Shown here piece after piece: positions 33,264 to 41,737 of a stretch of 49,189 bases of DNA. Within the stretch, counting starts at the first letter, position 1, and every line of letters starts with the position of its first letter. The position numbers and the translations under genes were made by a program. This DNA is from Lachnospiraceae bacterium (GTDB lineage Bacteria; Bacillota; Clostridia; Lachnospirales; Lachnospiraceae), in assembly GCA_022791755.1 (NCBI GenBank), contig JAAVZR010000010.1:1-49189 (forward strand), written 5' to 3'. The notes under the pieces were generated by a model. It did no database searches and was not told the origin of the DNA. It worked only from the letters and a program-made list of their open reading frames with translations.

Positions 33264-34472
33264 ATGCTGATTGTAAAAAAATTCGGCGGCTCATCTGTGG
33301 CGAACCGGGAGAGGATCTTTAATGTGGCCAGGCGCTGCATCGAGGACTACAAGGCCGGCCATGATGTGGTGGTGGTGCTGTCTGCCATGGGCGATACCAC
33401 AGATGACCTGATCGACATGGCCCGCAGTATCAATGAGCATCCGCCTAAGAGAGAGATGGATATGCTTCTGTCGGTGGGTGAGCAGATGAGTGTGGCCTAT
33501 ATGGGCATGGCCATGGATGCGCTGGGAGTACCTGCCGTCTCTCTGAATGCGTTTCAGGTACAGATGCACACCAATTCGTCCTACGGGGCGGCCAAGTTAA
33601 AGAGAATCGATACGGAACGCATCCGCAACGAGCTGGAGATGCACAAAATCGTGATTGTCACGGGTTTTCAGGGCGTCAATAAGTTTGACGATGTGACCAC
33701 TCTGGGCCGGGGCGGCTCCGATACCACAGCGGTGGCTCTGGCGGCCTGCCTTCATGCGGATTCCTGTGAGATCTATACCGATGTGGACGGCGTTTACACC
33801 GCAGATCCCCGCATCGTGCCGAACGCCAGAAAGCTTTCCGAGATCTCCTATTCGGAGATGCTGGAGATGGCGACCCTGGGAGCCAAGGTGCTGCACAACC
33901 GTTCCGTGGAGATGGCCAATAAATACGGGGTACGGCTGGTGGTCCGCTCCAGCCTGAATACAAACGAAGGGACCGTGGTAAAGGAGGCGGCGAGAATGGA
34001 AAAGATGATTGTGAGCGGCGTGGCGTCGGATAAGGACGTGGCCCGTATTTCCGTGATGGGTGTGGAAAATGAGCCGGGAATCGCATTCAAGGTATTTAAC
34101 AGCCTGGCAAAAAAGAAAATCAATGTGGATATCATCCTGCAGTCCGTAGGACGGGACGGCACGAAGGATATCGCCTTTACGGTGGCCCGCGGCGACGTGG
34201 AGGCGGCCATCGACGTGATCCGGGAGGATATGAAGATCTTCACAGCCAAGGGCTATGAGGTGGAGGAAGGCGTGGCTAAGGTCTCTGTGATCGGCGCAGG
34301 CATGACATCCCATCCGGGTGTGGCGGCCAAGATGTTTGAGGCCCTTTCCGGCGGCGGGATTAATATCAAGATGATATCCACCTCCGAGATCCGCATTACC
34401 GTAGTGGTGGATGAGGCGGATGCCGACCGGGCCGTGCGCCGGATTCACGACGCTTTTGACCTGGGAGACTGA
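33264..34472 (+). CDS. lysC: Aspartate kinase
   Basis: This 402-residue enzyme phosphorylates L-aspartate, the first step toward lysine, diaminopimelate, threonine and methionine. The start at 33264 is 30 nt after prfB, with GAGGAG just ahead. The N-terminal kinase domain begins LIVKKFGGSSVAN and contains TTLGRGGSDTTAVALAA and YTDVDGVYTADPR. Two C-terminal ACT domains (~260-402) carry the allosteric site for end-product control. The length fits the monofunctional Firmicutes enzyme with no homoserine dehydrogenase fusion. The paralogue class (lysine- or threonine-sensitive) cannot be told by eye. No lysine riboswitch is seen in the short upstream gap. Confidence 0.95.
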   Translation: MLIVKKFGGSSVANRERIFNVARRCIEDYKAGHDVVVVLSAMGDTTDDLIDMARSINEHPPKREMDMLLSVGEQMSVAYMGMAMDALGVPAVSLNAFQVQMHTNSSYGAAKLKRIDTERIRNELEMHKIVIVTGFQGVNKFDDVTTLGRGGSDTTAVALAACLHADSCEIYTDVDGVYTADPRIVPNARKLSEISYSEMLEMATLGAKVLHNRSVEMANKYGVRLVVRSSLNTNEGTVVKEAARMEKMIVSGVASDKDVARISVMGVENEPGIAFKVFNSLAKKKINVDIILQSVGRDGTKDIAFTVARGDVEAAIDVIREDMKIFTAKGYEVEEGVAKVSVIGAGMTSHPGVAAKMFEALSGGGINIKMISTSEIRITVVVDEADADRAVRRIHDAFDLGD

Positions 34473-34503
34473 GAGGAACAGGTATTTTCTGTCCGGTAAA
34501 GGA

Positions 34504-35037
34504 ATGAATAAAAACAAAAATGCAGGTACGGAGGAGGTTCTGTACCGGTTGGGATTTGCGGCCGCCCTGGTGGCGGCCGTTCTTTATATATTGCGGGAGT
34601 TCTGTCCGCCTTTCCTGCAAGAATGGTGGGAGAGATATTCGTTCTGTGTGATTTATCGTTTCACCGGCTTTACCTGTCCGGGCTGCGGGGGAACCAGAGC
34701 TTTGGGAGAGCTTTTTCATGGTCATATCGTGGCCAGCATGCTGTATCATCCCCTTGTTCCGTACGGAGCGGCCTGGTATGTGGCCTTTATGGGAAGCCAT
34801 ACCTGGGCCAGAATCCGGTCTCTGACAGACGAAAGGTCCCACGGGAGTGCAGACAAAGAAGAGCCGGAGAGGAGCGTCCGGGGCGAAAGAAGGGTCTTTA
34901 AGGGGATGTCCTGGCGGGACGGGTATGTCTATGGGGCAGTGGGGATCCTGCTGGCGAATTTTGTGATTAAAAATCTGATTCGCCTGGTTACAGGGACGGA
35001 TGTGATGGCATGGCTGGACCATATTTTTGGAGCGTAA
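34504..35037 (+). CDS. DUF2752 family membrane protein
   Basis: This is a 177-residue protein. The ATG at 34504 follows AAAGGA, 31 nt behind lysC. The DUF2752 hallmark FTCPGCGGTRAL (near residue 56) is present, with three hydrophobic segments: ~14-30, ~75-98, and a third near ~145-165. Between the last two lies a charged ~35-residue insert (LTDERSHGSADKEEPERSVRG). The family is small integral membrane proteins of unknown function whose CPxCGxTRA motif suggests a metal or redox role. Nothing in the context tells which process it serves. Confidence 0.8.
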   Translation: MNKNKNAGTEEVLYRLGFAAALVAAVLYILREFCPPFLQEWWERYSFCVIYRFTGFTCPGCGGTRALGELFHGHIVASMLYHPLVPYGAAWYVAFMGSHTWARIRSLTDERSHGSADKEEPERSVRGERRVFKGMSWRDGYVYGAVGILLANFVIKNLIRLVTGTDVMAWLDHIFGA

Positions 35038-35061
35038 GACGCCGGAGGGCGGTCGTTTCAG

Positions 35062-36021
35062 ATGAGGAGAGCGGTCGGGATGGGAAGGGAAGACGCCGGC
35101 AAGGCCGGTGAAAGAGGAAGAGAGACCAGGGCCGGCAGGCGGACCGGGAAGGCCGTTTTCGGGATCCGCAGGGTATCCGGCGCCCTGGCGGTACTGTCTT
35201 TGTGCGGTCTGCTGGCGGGCTGTGAGATGCAGGGTCTGCCCGGGACGGAGGATACTGTCCCGGATACGGGCCCGGCGAAAGAGGAGATACAGATGCCGGA
35301 AACACAGACGCCAGAGATAAACTATGTTCCCGGCCGGCCGGATACAAAGAATCAGCTTTGGATTCTGACAGATACGGTATCCATATGGTCCGAGGCGGTT
35401 TCCGAGTGGGAGGGGCCGGGGTTTCGGGAAGGCGGCGTGGCAGTCACGGATCTGGACGGAAACGGGAGACTGGAGATTGTGTTCAGCTGGAATGGAGGGA
35501 GCGACAATGTGTCCTGGTGGGACATATGGGAAGTGAACGAGACCTTTGACGGAATCCGGCGCTGTGAGGAGCTGGAGACAGAAGACTGGAGTAGAAATCC
35601 GGATATAATGGGGCAGAAACAGCCCATAACGGTTTACAGAAAACCGGAGGAGGAGAGACTTTATTACATTTTTGATTCCGTGGAGCGAGAGGGCATCAGC
35701 CTGATTTACAGAAACCGGCAGGCAGTCTCGCTCCATGGCGGAGGGCTGGAGAGGACAGCCATGGCGTATTTTTGGATAGAGTTCGGCGATGAGGATACGT
35801 CAGAAGAGGAGTATACGGACTCGGCGGGAAACAAGATCAGCAAAGAAGAGTATGACACCATAGACGCGGACTGGTTTGAGGGGTATGACCGGTATCAGGC
35901 GTATATTGGCTGGAATATGATCCGGAGAGACTGGACAGGAATTTCACCGGAGGAGAGACTTGTGATTCTGGAAGAATCCTGGAACGGATTTTCTGTCACG
36001 GGTATATCATTCGACAAATAA
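35062..36021 (+). CDS. Unknown lipoprotein
   Basis: This is up to 319 residues. ATGs at 35062 (GGAGGG 12 nt upstream) and 35080 (GAGGAG 10 nt upstream) are both possible. The N-terminal region is long and basic, then a hydrophobic stretch (GALAVLSLCGLLAGC) ends in a lipobox with lipid-bearing Cys at residue 54. The mature part is acidic and contains VTDLDGNGRLEIVFSWNG, which resembles an FG-GAP/EF-hand-like calcium-binding repeat, and many Trp/Tyr. I do not recognise a family. It follows the DUF2752 gene by 24 nt, so the pair may be one transcript. Confidence 0.65.
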   Translation: MRRAVGMGREDAGKAGERGRETRAGRRTGKAVFGIRRVSGALAVLSLCGLLAGCEMQGLPGTEDTVPDTGPAKEEIQMPETQTPEINYVPGRPDTKNQLWILTDTVSIWSEAVSEWEGPGFREGGVAVTDLDGNGRLEIVFSWNGGSDNVSWWDIWEVNETFDGIRRCEELETEDWSRNPDIMGQKQPITVYRKPEEERLYYIFDSVEREGISLIYRNRQAVSLHGGGLERTAMAYFWIEFGDEDTSEEEYTDSAGNKISKEEYDTIDADWFEGYDRYQAYIGWNMIRRDWTGISPEERLVILEESWNGFSVTGISFDK

Positions 36022-36116
36022 CCGGACCTGACAGGCTGTTTGGAGTGGTTATTTATGGATGATTCGGACTGGCGGGAACCGCAGGCCTAGGGAATGGAAA
36101 GAAAGGAACAGTTTAA

Positions 36117-38261
36117 ATGGATATTATCAGACAGCTTCAGGAGGAACTGGAGATCGGCTATGGTCAGGCAAAGGCTGCCGTGGAGCTGATCGACGAGGGC
36201 AACACGATCCCGTTTATCGCCCGCTACCGCAAGGAGGTCACCGGTTCTCTGAACGATGAGGTGCTGCGCCGTCTGGATGAGAGGCTTAAGTATCTGCGAA
36301 ACCTGGAGGAGCGCAAAGCTCAGGTCATGGCCACCATCGAGGAGCAGGGAAACCTGACCCCGGAACTTAAGAAGGCCATCGAAGCGGCGGCTACGCTGGT
36401 GGTGGTGGAGGATCTGTACCGGCCCTACCGTCCCAAGCGACGTACCAGAGCGACGGTGGCGAAGGAGAAGGGCCTGGAGCCTCTGGCAGCTTTTATCAGC
36501 CTGCAAACAGCGAAGGAGCCTTTGGAACAGGAGGCGGCCAGGTATGTATCTGAGGAGAAGGGGGTGGCTACGGCAGAAGAAGCCATCGCCGGCGCCATGG
36601 ATATTCTGGCGGAGCAGATCAGCGATACGGCTGATTATCGTATCTATATTCGTGATCTGACCATGCGGGAGGGCATCATTCAGTCCTCCGGCAGGGCAGG
36701 AGAAGAATCGGTCTATGAGATGTACTACGATTTTGAAGAGCCGGTGAGACGGGTGGCCGGTCACCGGATTCTGGCCCTGAACCGGGGGGAGAAGGAAAAA
36801 TTTCTGACCGTTAAGATAGCTGCTCCCCAGGAGAAGGTGCTGCGCTACCTGGAGAAAAAGACGATTACGCGCAATAATCCTTATACTACGCCGGTCTTGA
36901 AGGAGGCGGCAGAGGACAGCTATAACCGGCTGATCGCCCCGGCCATAGAGCGGGAGGTGAGGGGAAGCCTGACTGAGCGTGCCGAGAAAGGGGCGATTCA
37001 GGTCTTTGGAAAGAATCTGGAGCAGCTTCTGATGCAGCCGCCCATCGTGGGCAGGACAGTGTTGGGCTGGGACCCGGCTTTCCGCACCGGCTGCAAACTG
37101 GCGGTGGTGGATCCCACCGGCAAGGTTCTGGACACGATCGTGATCTATCCCACTGCTCCGCAGAATAAGGTGGAGGAGGCCAAGGCAATCCTGAAAAAGC
37201 TGATTCGCAGACATGGTATTACCCTGATTTCGGTGGGGAACGGAACCGCGTCCAGGGAGTCGGAGGCCGTCATCGCCGGACTTCTCAAAGAGATACCGGA
37301 GAAGGTGCAGTATATTATCGTCAATGAGGCAGGGGCCTCTGTGTACTCGGCCAGTAAGCTGGCTACGGAGGAGTTTCCTCAGTTTGACGTGGGACAGCGC
37401 AGCGCCGTCTCCATCGCGCGCCGCTTGCAGGATCCCCTGGCGGAATTAGTAAAAATCGATCCGAAATCCATCGGCGTGGGTCAGTATCAGCATGACATGA
37501 ATCAAAAGCGTCTGGGAGAATCTCTGCAGGGCGTGGTGGAAGACTGTGTCAATAGAGTGGGCGTAGATTTGAACACGGCATCGGCATCGCTGCTTGAGTA
37601 TATCTCCGGCGTATCTAAGACGATAGCCAGAAATATCGTGGCTTACCGGGAAGAAAACGGCCGCTTTATGAACCGCCGCCAGCTTCTGAAGGTGCCGAAG
37701 CTGGGACCGAAGGCCTACGAGCAGTGTGCCGGTTTCATGAGAATCGCCGGAGGGGATGAACCTCTCGATACGTCGGCGGTGCATCCGGAGACCTATGAGG
37801 CGGCTCATAAGCTCTTAAAGCGTCTGGGCTATGAGACCTCAGATCTCCTGCAGGGCGGCCTGAAGGGGATCAGCCGAAAGATCTCTGATTACGGAAAGCT
37901 GGCGGATGAGCTGGGAATCGGCGAGATCACTCTCACGGATATGGTGAAGGAGCTGGAAAAGCCGGCCCGCGATCCCCGCGACGAGATGCCCCGGCCGATT
38001 CTGCGCACCGACGTCATGGATATGAAGGATCTGGAGCCTGGCATGGTGCTGGCAGGGACCGTGCGCAATGTCATAGACTTCGGTGTATTCGTGGACATCG
38101 GTGTCCACCAGGACGGTCTGGTACATATCTCTCAGATCACGGATCGCTATATCAGGCACCCGCTGGAGGCGGTCAGTGTGGGAGATATCGTGAAGGTAAA
38201 GGTGCTGAGTGTGGATCTGAATAAAAAGAGGATTTCTCTGACAATGAAAGGGGTGGAATAG
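36117..38261 (+). CDS. tex: Tex-type S1 RNA-binding transcription accessory protein
   Basis: This 714-residue Tex/YdcI-family protein is the bacterial relative of Spt6. The N-terminal helical domain begins MDIIRQLQEELEIGYGQAKAAVELIDEG and includes FIARYRKEVTGSL. A YqgF-like fold domain follows (LGWDPAFRTGCKLAVVDPTGKVLDT), then helix-hairpin-helix units (LLEYISGVSKTIARNIV). A C-terminal S1 domain (~640-712) starts LEPGMVLAGTVRNVIDFGVFVDIG. The order and length are those of full-length Tex. It binds nucleic acid and affects transcription and RNA turnover. The next gene begins 2 nt after the stop, so it heads a run toward tsaE. Confidence 0.96.
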   Translation: MDIIRQLQEELEIGYGQAKAAVELIDEGNTIPFIARYRKEVTGSLNDEVLRRLDERLKYLRNLEERKAQVMATIEEQGNLTPELKKAIEAAATLVVVEDLYRPYRPKRRTRATVAKEKGLEPLAAFISLQTAKEPLEQEAARYVSEEKGVATAEEAIAGAMDILAEQISDTADYRIYIRDLTMREGIIQSSGRAGEESVYEMYYDFEEPVRRVAGHRILALNRGEKEKFLTVKIAAPQEKVLRYLEKKTITRNNPYTTPVLKEAAEDSYNRLIAPAIEREVRGSLTERAEKGAIQVFGKNLEQLLMQPPIVGRTVLGWDPAFRTGCKLAVVDPTGKVLDTIVIYPTAPQNKVEEAKAILKKLIRRHGITLISVGNGTASRESEAVIAGLLKEIPEKVQYIIVNEAGASVYSASKLATEEFPQFDVGQRSAVSIARRLQDPLAELVKIDPKSIGVGQYQHDMNQKRLGESLQGVVEDCVNRVGVDLNTASASLLEYISGVSKTIARNIVAYREENGRFMNRRQLLKVPKLGPKAYEQCAGFMRIAGGDEPLDTSAVHPETYEAAHKLLKRLGYETSDLLQGGLKGISRKISDYGKLADELGIGEITLTDMVKELEKPARDPRDEMPRPILRTDVMDMKDLEPGMVLAGTVRNVIDFGVFVDIGVHQDGLVHISQITDRYIRHPLEAVSVGDIVKVKVLSVDLNKKRISLTMKGVE

Positions 38262-38263
38262 CC

Positions 38264-38614
38264 ATGGGTGACGACGGAAAGAAGACATTGTTTAATCTCA
38301 TCGTGAATATGCTGGCCTTGATGCTGGTGCCTTATCTGGTATCCGGCGTATACATCGGAAATATCGGCTCCGCGTTTGCGGCGGCTCTGCTTCTGATGAT
38401 TTTGAATAAGCTGGTAAAGCCGGTTCTGGAGATCATATCCCTGCCGCTTACCTGCCTGACTCTGGGACTCTTTGAGCTGGTGATCAGCGCCTTTATATTA
38501 AAGCTGGTGGATATGATGCTCACATCGGTATATTTTGCCTCCACAGGCAAATACTTTATTGCCGTGATTATCATCGCCATTGTAAACGGTCTGTTTGGAA
38601 CCGGGAAGGACTGA
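38264..38614 (+). CDS. Phage holin 4 / YvlD-like membrane protein
   Basis: This is a 116-residue protein with about four hydrophobic helices (residues ~10-28, ~32-50, ~58-85, ~92-112). It fits the YvlD/DUF360 (phage holin family 4 superfamily) pattern with ILNKLVKPVLEIISLPLTCLTLGLFELVI. Its function is unknown; in other Firmicutes relatives are linked to envelope stress. It sits 2 nt after tex and 1 nt before tsaE, so it is surely co-transcribed. The holin label describes ancestry only; no phage lysis genes adjoin. Confidence 0.8.
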   Translation: MGDDGKKTLFNLIVNMLALMLVPYLVSGVYIGNIGSAFAAALLLMILNKLVKPVLEIISLPLTCLTLGLFELVISAFILKLVDMMLTSVYFASTGKYFIAVIIIAIVNGLFGTGKD

Positions 38615-38615
38615 G

Positions 38616-39059
38616 ATGGCTGAGAAGAAGGTATTTGAGAGCGAGAGTTCACAGGAGACATATGCTCTGGGCCGGATGCTGGGGCGTCAGGCTTTCCGCG
38701 GTCAGGTGATCTGTCTGGACGGTGAACTGGGTGCGGGCAAGACGGTGTTTACCCAGGGCTTTGCAGAGGGGCTGGGCATTGCCGGGCCGGTGAACAGCCC
38801 TACTTTCACGATTGTTCAGGTCTATGAGGAGGGCCGCCTGCCGCTCTATCACTTCGATGTGTATCGGATCGGGGACGTGGAGGAGATGGAGGAGATCGGA
38901 TATGAGGAATACTTTTATGGAGACGGTGTGTGTCTGGTGGAATGGTCGTCCCTGATCAGGGAGCTGCTGCCGGAGGAGGCCTGGCATGTCACGATCCGGA
39001 AGGAGCCGGAGAGAGGATTTGATTACCGGCGGATTACGATAGAAGGGAGTAGGATATGA
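38616..39059 (+). CDS. tsaE: tRNA t6A modification ATPase TsaE
   Basis: This 147-residue ATPase acts with TsaB and TsaD to make N6-threonylcarbamoyl-adenosine at position 37 of ANN-decoding tRNAs. Walker A is GELGAGKTVF, with the conserved SPTFTIVQVY following. HFDVYRIGD and the C-terminal EWSSLI are family signatures. The start ATG at 38616 is 1 nt after the previous stop, with GGGAAGGA upstream. The gene overlaps the following ROK gene by 4 nt. tsaB and tsaD are also in this window but not adjacent, interrupted by other genes. Confidence 0.96.
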   Translation: MAEKKVFESESSQETYALGRMLGRQAFRGQVICLDGELGAGKTVFTQGFAEGLGIAGPVNSPTFTIVQVYEEGRLPLYHFDVYRIGDVEEMEEIGYEEYFYGDGVCLVEWSSLIRELLPEEAWHVTIRKEPERGFDYRRITIEGSRI

Positions 39060-39982
39060 ATATCTGTGTATTGGATATCGGGGGAACGTTTATCAAGGGC
39101 GCTTTGATGGATGAGGAGGCTCATCTGCTGAAACAGTGGAAGGTAAAGTCCCGGACGGCAGACCTGGACAGCTTTCTGGAGAGCCTGGATCAGAGTATCG
39201 CGCCTTATCTGGAGGGAGCGAAGGGGATTGCGGTCAGCATGCCTGGGAAGATTGACAGCGCCGCAGGTATTGCCAGGACAGGAGGGGCGTTTCTCTTTAT
39301 CAGAGACCTGCCCGTGGTATCCATCCTGGAGGAGCGCTACCATCTGCCGGCGGCGGTGGATAACGACGGGAAGTGCGCGGCCAGCGCGGAGAACTGGATG
39401 GGGGCGCTGAAAGATGTGCCGAACGGACTGGTCTACGTGATCGGAACCGGACTGGGCGGCGGTATCGTGTTGAATAATCAGGTGGTGCGGGGCAGTAATT
39501 TTGCAGCGGGTGAGCTGAGCTTCTGCCTTATGGATAAGAACCGGCCCTTTGGACTGGATAATATGATGTCCAGTGTGGTGTCGGCCAAATTTCTGTTGGA
39601 ACAATACCAGGAGAGAGCGGGCCTGGACGAGGCGCCGGACGGAATTGAATTTTTTGGCCGGGTAAATGAAGGAGAAGAGCTGGCTGTGGATGTCCTGCGG
39701 AACTTTTGCCGGCTTACGGCCAGATATATGTTTGATCTGCAGGCGGTGCTGGATGTGGACAGGATCGCGGTGGGGGGCGGAATCTCGGCGCAGCCGGTGC
39801 TTTTACAGATGCTGGAGGAAGAGCTGAAGGAGGCCTTTTTATACAAGGGCTGTCCTATGGCGATCACGCAGCCAAAGCTGGTGAGGTGCCGCTACGGAAA
39901 CGACGCGAATCTGATCGGAGCCTTAAAGAATTTTCTGGATCGCAGGGGGGCTGATATCAGGATCGGAGGTGGAGCTTTATGA
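39056..39982 (+). CDS. ROK family sugar kinase or regulator
   Basis: This is a 308-residue ROK-family protein. The phosphate-binding motif DIGGTFIKGAL opens the chain; VDNDGKCAASAENW carries the catalytic Asp; VIGTGLGGGIVLNNQVVRGSNFAAGELSF is the ROK signature region. The usual zinc-binding CxCGxxGC is missing, and the region reads CLMDKNRPFGLDNMMS instead. There is no N-terminal helix-turn-helix, so it is a kinase-type rather than a repressor-type ROK. Substrates are likely hexoses or acylamino sugars (inference from family). It overlaps tsaE by 4 nt and tsaB by 4 nt, an odd place for a sugar kinase in the middle of the t6A genes. Confidence 0.85.
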   Translation: MNICVLDIGGTFIKGALMDEEAHLLKQWKVKSRTADLDSFLESLDQSIAPYLEGAKGIAVSMPGKIDSAAGIARTGGAFLFIRDLPVVSILEERYHLPAAVDNDGKCAASAENWMGALKDVPNGLVYVIGTGLGGGIVLNNQVVRGSNFAAGELSFCLMDKNRPFGLDNMMSSVVSAKFLLEQYQERAGLDEAPDGIEFFGRVNEGEELAVDVLRNFCRLTARYMFDLQAVLDVDRIAVGGGISAQPVLLQMLEEELKEAFLYKGCPMAITQPKLVRCRYGNDANLIGALKNFLDRRGADIRIGGGAL

Positions 39983-40698
39983 AGATTCTGGGAATCGAAA
40001 GCTCCGCCATGGTGGCCTCCGCCGCCATCTGGGAGGATGGTGTTCTGACGGCGGAATACACGGTAAACCACAAGAAAACCCATTCACAGACGCTTCTCCC
40101 CATGATTGATGAGATCTGCCGCATGACAGAACAGGACGCAAAGGCCATGGATGCCGTCGCTGTGGCGGCAGGTCCCGGTTCCTTCACCGGTCTGCGCATC
40201 GGATCGGCTACGGCCAAGGGTCTGGGTCTGGCTCTGGGTATCCCCCTGATTCCGGTGCCGACGCTGGATGCCATGGCGTATCAGTGCTTTGATGCAGAGT
40301 CCCTGATCTGTCCCGTTATGGATGCCAGACGCGGTCAGGTGTATAATGGTCTGTACCGCTTTGAGGGAGGAGAGTTCCGGATACTTGTGCCGTCCCGCGC
40401 TGTGGATATGGCGCAGGTGATTGATGAGGTGAACAAAGCGGGAGGACCGGTTGTCTTCTTAGGGGACGGAGTGCCGGTACATCGGGAGACTATTGTGAGG
40501 CGGGTCCGGGCGCCTTTTTATCTGGCGCCGGCGGTGATGAACCGGCAGAGGGCGGGAGCGGTGGCTTCCCTGGGGGCAGAGCTCTATGAAAAGGGTGTCT
40601 TTCAGGAGGCCGGAGACCATGCCCCGGAGTATCTGCGGCCCTCCCAGGCGGAACGGGTCAGGGAGGAAAAGCAGGCGGCACAGGGAGACAAACAGTAA
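39979..40698 (+). CDS. tsaB: tRNA t6A modification protein TsaB
   Basis: This 239-residue protein pairs with TsaD to form the threonylcarbamoyl-transfer complex. It has the actin-like/ASKHA N-terminal motif ILGIESSAMVASAAIWEDG, followed by HSQTLLPMIDEI and AAGPGSFTGLRIG, all characteristic of TsaB. The length is usual. It overlaps the ROK gene by 4 nt. The more common clostridial order places rimI and tsaD next; here a nucleoside phosphorylase and the divergent tldE/tldD pair intervene before them. Confidence 0.95.
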   Translation: MKILGIESSAMVASAAIWEDGVLTAEYTVNHKKTHSQTLLPMIDEICRMTEQDAKAMDAVAVAAGPGSFTGLRIGSATAKGLGLALGIPLIPVPTLDAMAYQCFDAESLICPVMDARRGQVYNGLYRFEGGEFRILVPSRAVDMAQVIDEVNKAGGPVVFLGDGVPVHRETIVRRVRAPFYLAPAVMNRQRAGAVASLGAELYEKGVFQEAGDHAPEYLRPSQAERVREEKQAAQGDKQ

Positions 40699-40705
40699 AA
40701 AGTAC

Positions 40706-40735
40706 TTGCCGGCCGGTGCGTTTTTCTGATAAAAT
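40706..40735 (+). promoter_or_regulatory. Promoter of the nucleoside phosphorylase
   Basis: TTGCCG (40706-40711), an 18-nt spacer, and an extended -10 TGATAAAAT (40727-40735). A small GGCGTC/GACGCC hairpin follows in the leader. Confidence 0.55.
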
Positions 40736-40802
40736 GACAGCAGGAGACGAGGGCGTCTTTTCTGAAAGGACGCCAGGATAACAAAATTCAGGAGGATGGA
40801 AT

Positions 40803-41567
40803 ATGCAGAAATTGGAAAAACAGTTTCATATACACTGCAAAGAAGGGGATGTGGGACGCTACTGCATTCTGCCGGGAGATCCGGGACGCTGTGAGGCCAT
40901 AGCGGCTTATTTTGACAATCCAAAGCTGATCTCTCAGAACCGGGAATATACGGTCTATACGGGAACCCTTCTGGGGGAGAAGGTTACGGTATGTTCCACG
41001 GGAATCGGCGGCCCTTCGGCGTCGATTGCCATGGAGGAGCTTCACAATATAGGAGCTGACACCTTTATTCGCGTGGGGACCTGCGGCGGGATCGATCTGG
41101 ACGTGGAGTCCGGCGATGTGGTGATCGCTTCCGGAGCGATTCGCTTTGAGCACACAAGCTGCGAGTATGCGCCGATCGAGTATCCGGCCGTAGCGAATTA
41201 CGAAGTGCTGACTGCTCTGGTGGAGGCGGCCTCAGCTATGGGAAAGAAGCATCATGTGGGTGTGGTTCAGTGTAAGGATGCTTTCTATGGCCAGCATTCT
41301 CCGGCTAAGATGCCGGTATCCTATGAGCTTCTGGCGAAGTGGGAGGCGTGGAAGAGGCTCCATGTGAAGGCCAGCGAGATGGAGTCGGCTGCCCTCTTTG
41401 TGGTGGCGGATGCGCTGGGGTGCCGTTGCGGCTCAGCTTTCCATGTGATTTGGAATCAGGAGCGGGAGAGCGCCGGTCTGGATCAGAAGATGACGGAGGA
41501 TACCTCCACCGCGATTCAGGTGGGAGTGGAAGCTCTGAAACTGCTGATTGAGAGGGACAGAAGATAA
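40803..41567 (+). CDS. Uridine phosphorylase-type nucleoside phosphorylase
   Basis: This 254-residue enzyme cleaves a nucleoside with phosphate to base and pentose-1-phosphate for salvage. The phosphate-binding [13 protein letters not shown] motif, [24 protein letters not shown] and the ribose-site [13 protein letters not shown] place it in the PNP/UDP family, hexameric (NP-I) type. [11 protein letters not shown] before the ribose site is typical of uridine phosphorylases, so uridine is the best guess; purine use cannot be excluded. The start follows AGGAGG, and the gene has its own promoter and terminator. Confidence 0.88.
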   Translation: MQKLEKQFHIHCKEGDVGRYCILPGDPGRCEAIAAYFDNPKLISQNREYTVYTGTLLGEKVTVCSTGIGGPSASIAMEELHNIGADTFIRVGTCGGIDLDVESGDVVIASGAIRFEHTSCEYAPIEYPAVANYEVLTALVEAASAMGKKHHVGVVQCKDAFYGQHSPAKMPVSYELLAKWEAWKRLHVKASEMESAALFVVADALGCRCGSAFHVIWNQERESAGLDQKMTEDTSTAIQVGVEALKLLIERDRR

Positions 41568-41611
41568 TTTGAGGCTTGCCGTATCTTTGTGATACCGGTT
41601 CGGACACAGAC

Positions 41612-41666
41612 AAAGAGCACAGTCACACTGCCGGTTATGATATCCGGCGGTATGACCGTGCTCTTT
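41612..41666. terminator. Hairpin between convergent phosphorylase and tldE
   Basis: An outer 9-bp stem AAAGAGCAC/GTGCTCTTT (41612-41620 with 41658-41666) encloses a second CCGG-rich hairpin. It is placed to end both converging transcripts, though T-runs are short. Confidence 0.55.
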
Positions 41667-41737
41667 CGATTGCCGGGCGGTGCGGCCCGGTGATGGGATT
41701 TTATGTCTCGCGGCGCTCTTTCTGAGCCGGCAGAGAT

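Noticed and set aside
38264..38614. Prophage holin
   Set aside because: Holin-family ancestry only. The gene is embedded in a housekeeping operon with no phage lysis or structural genes.
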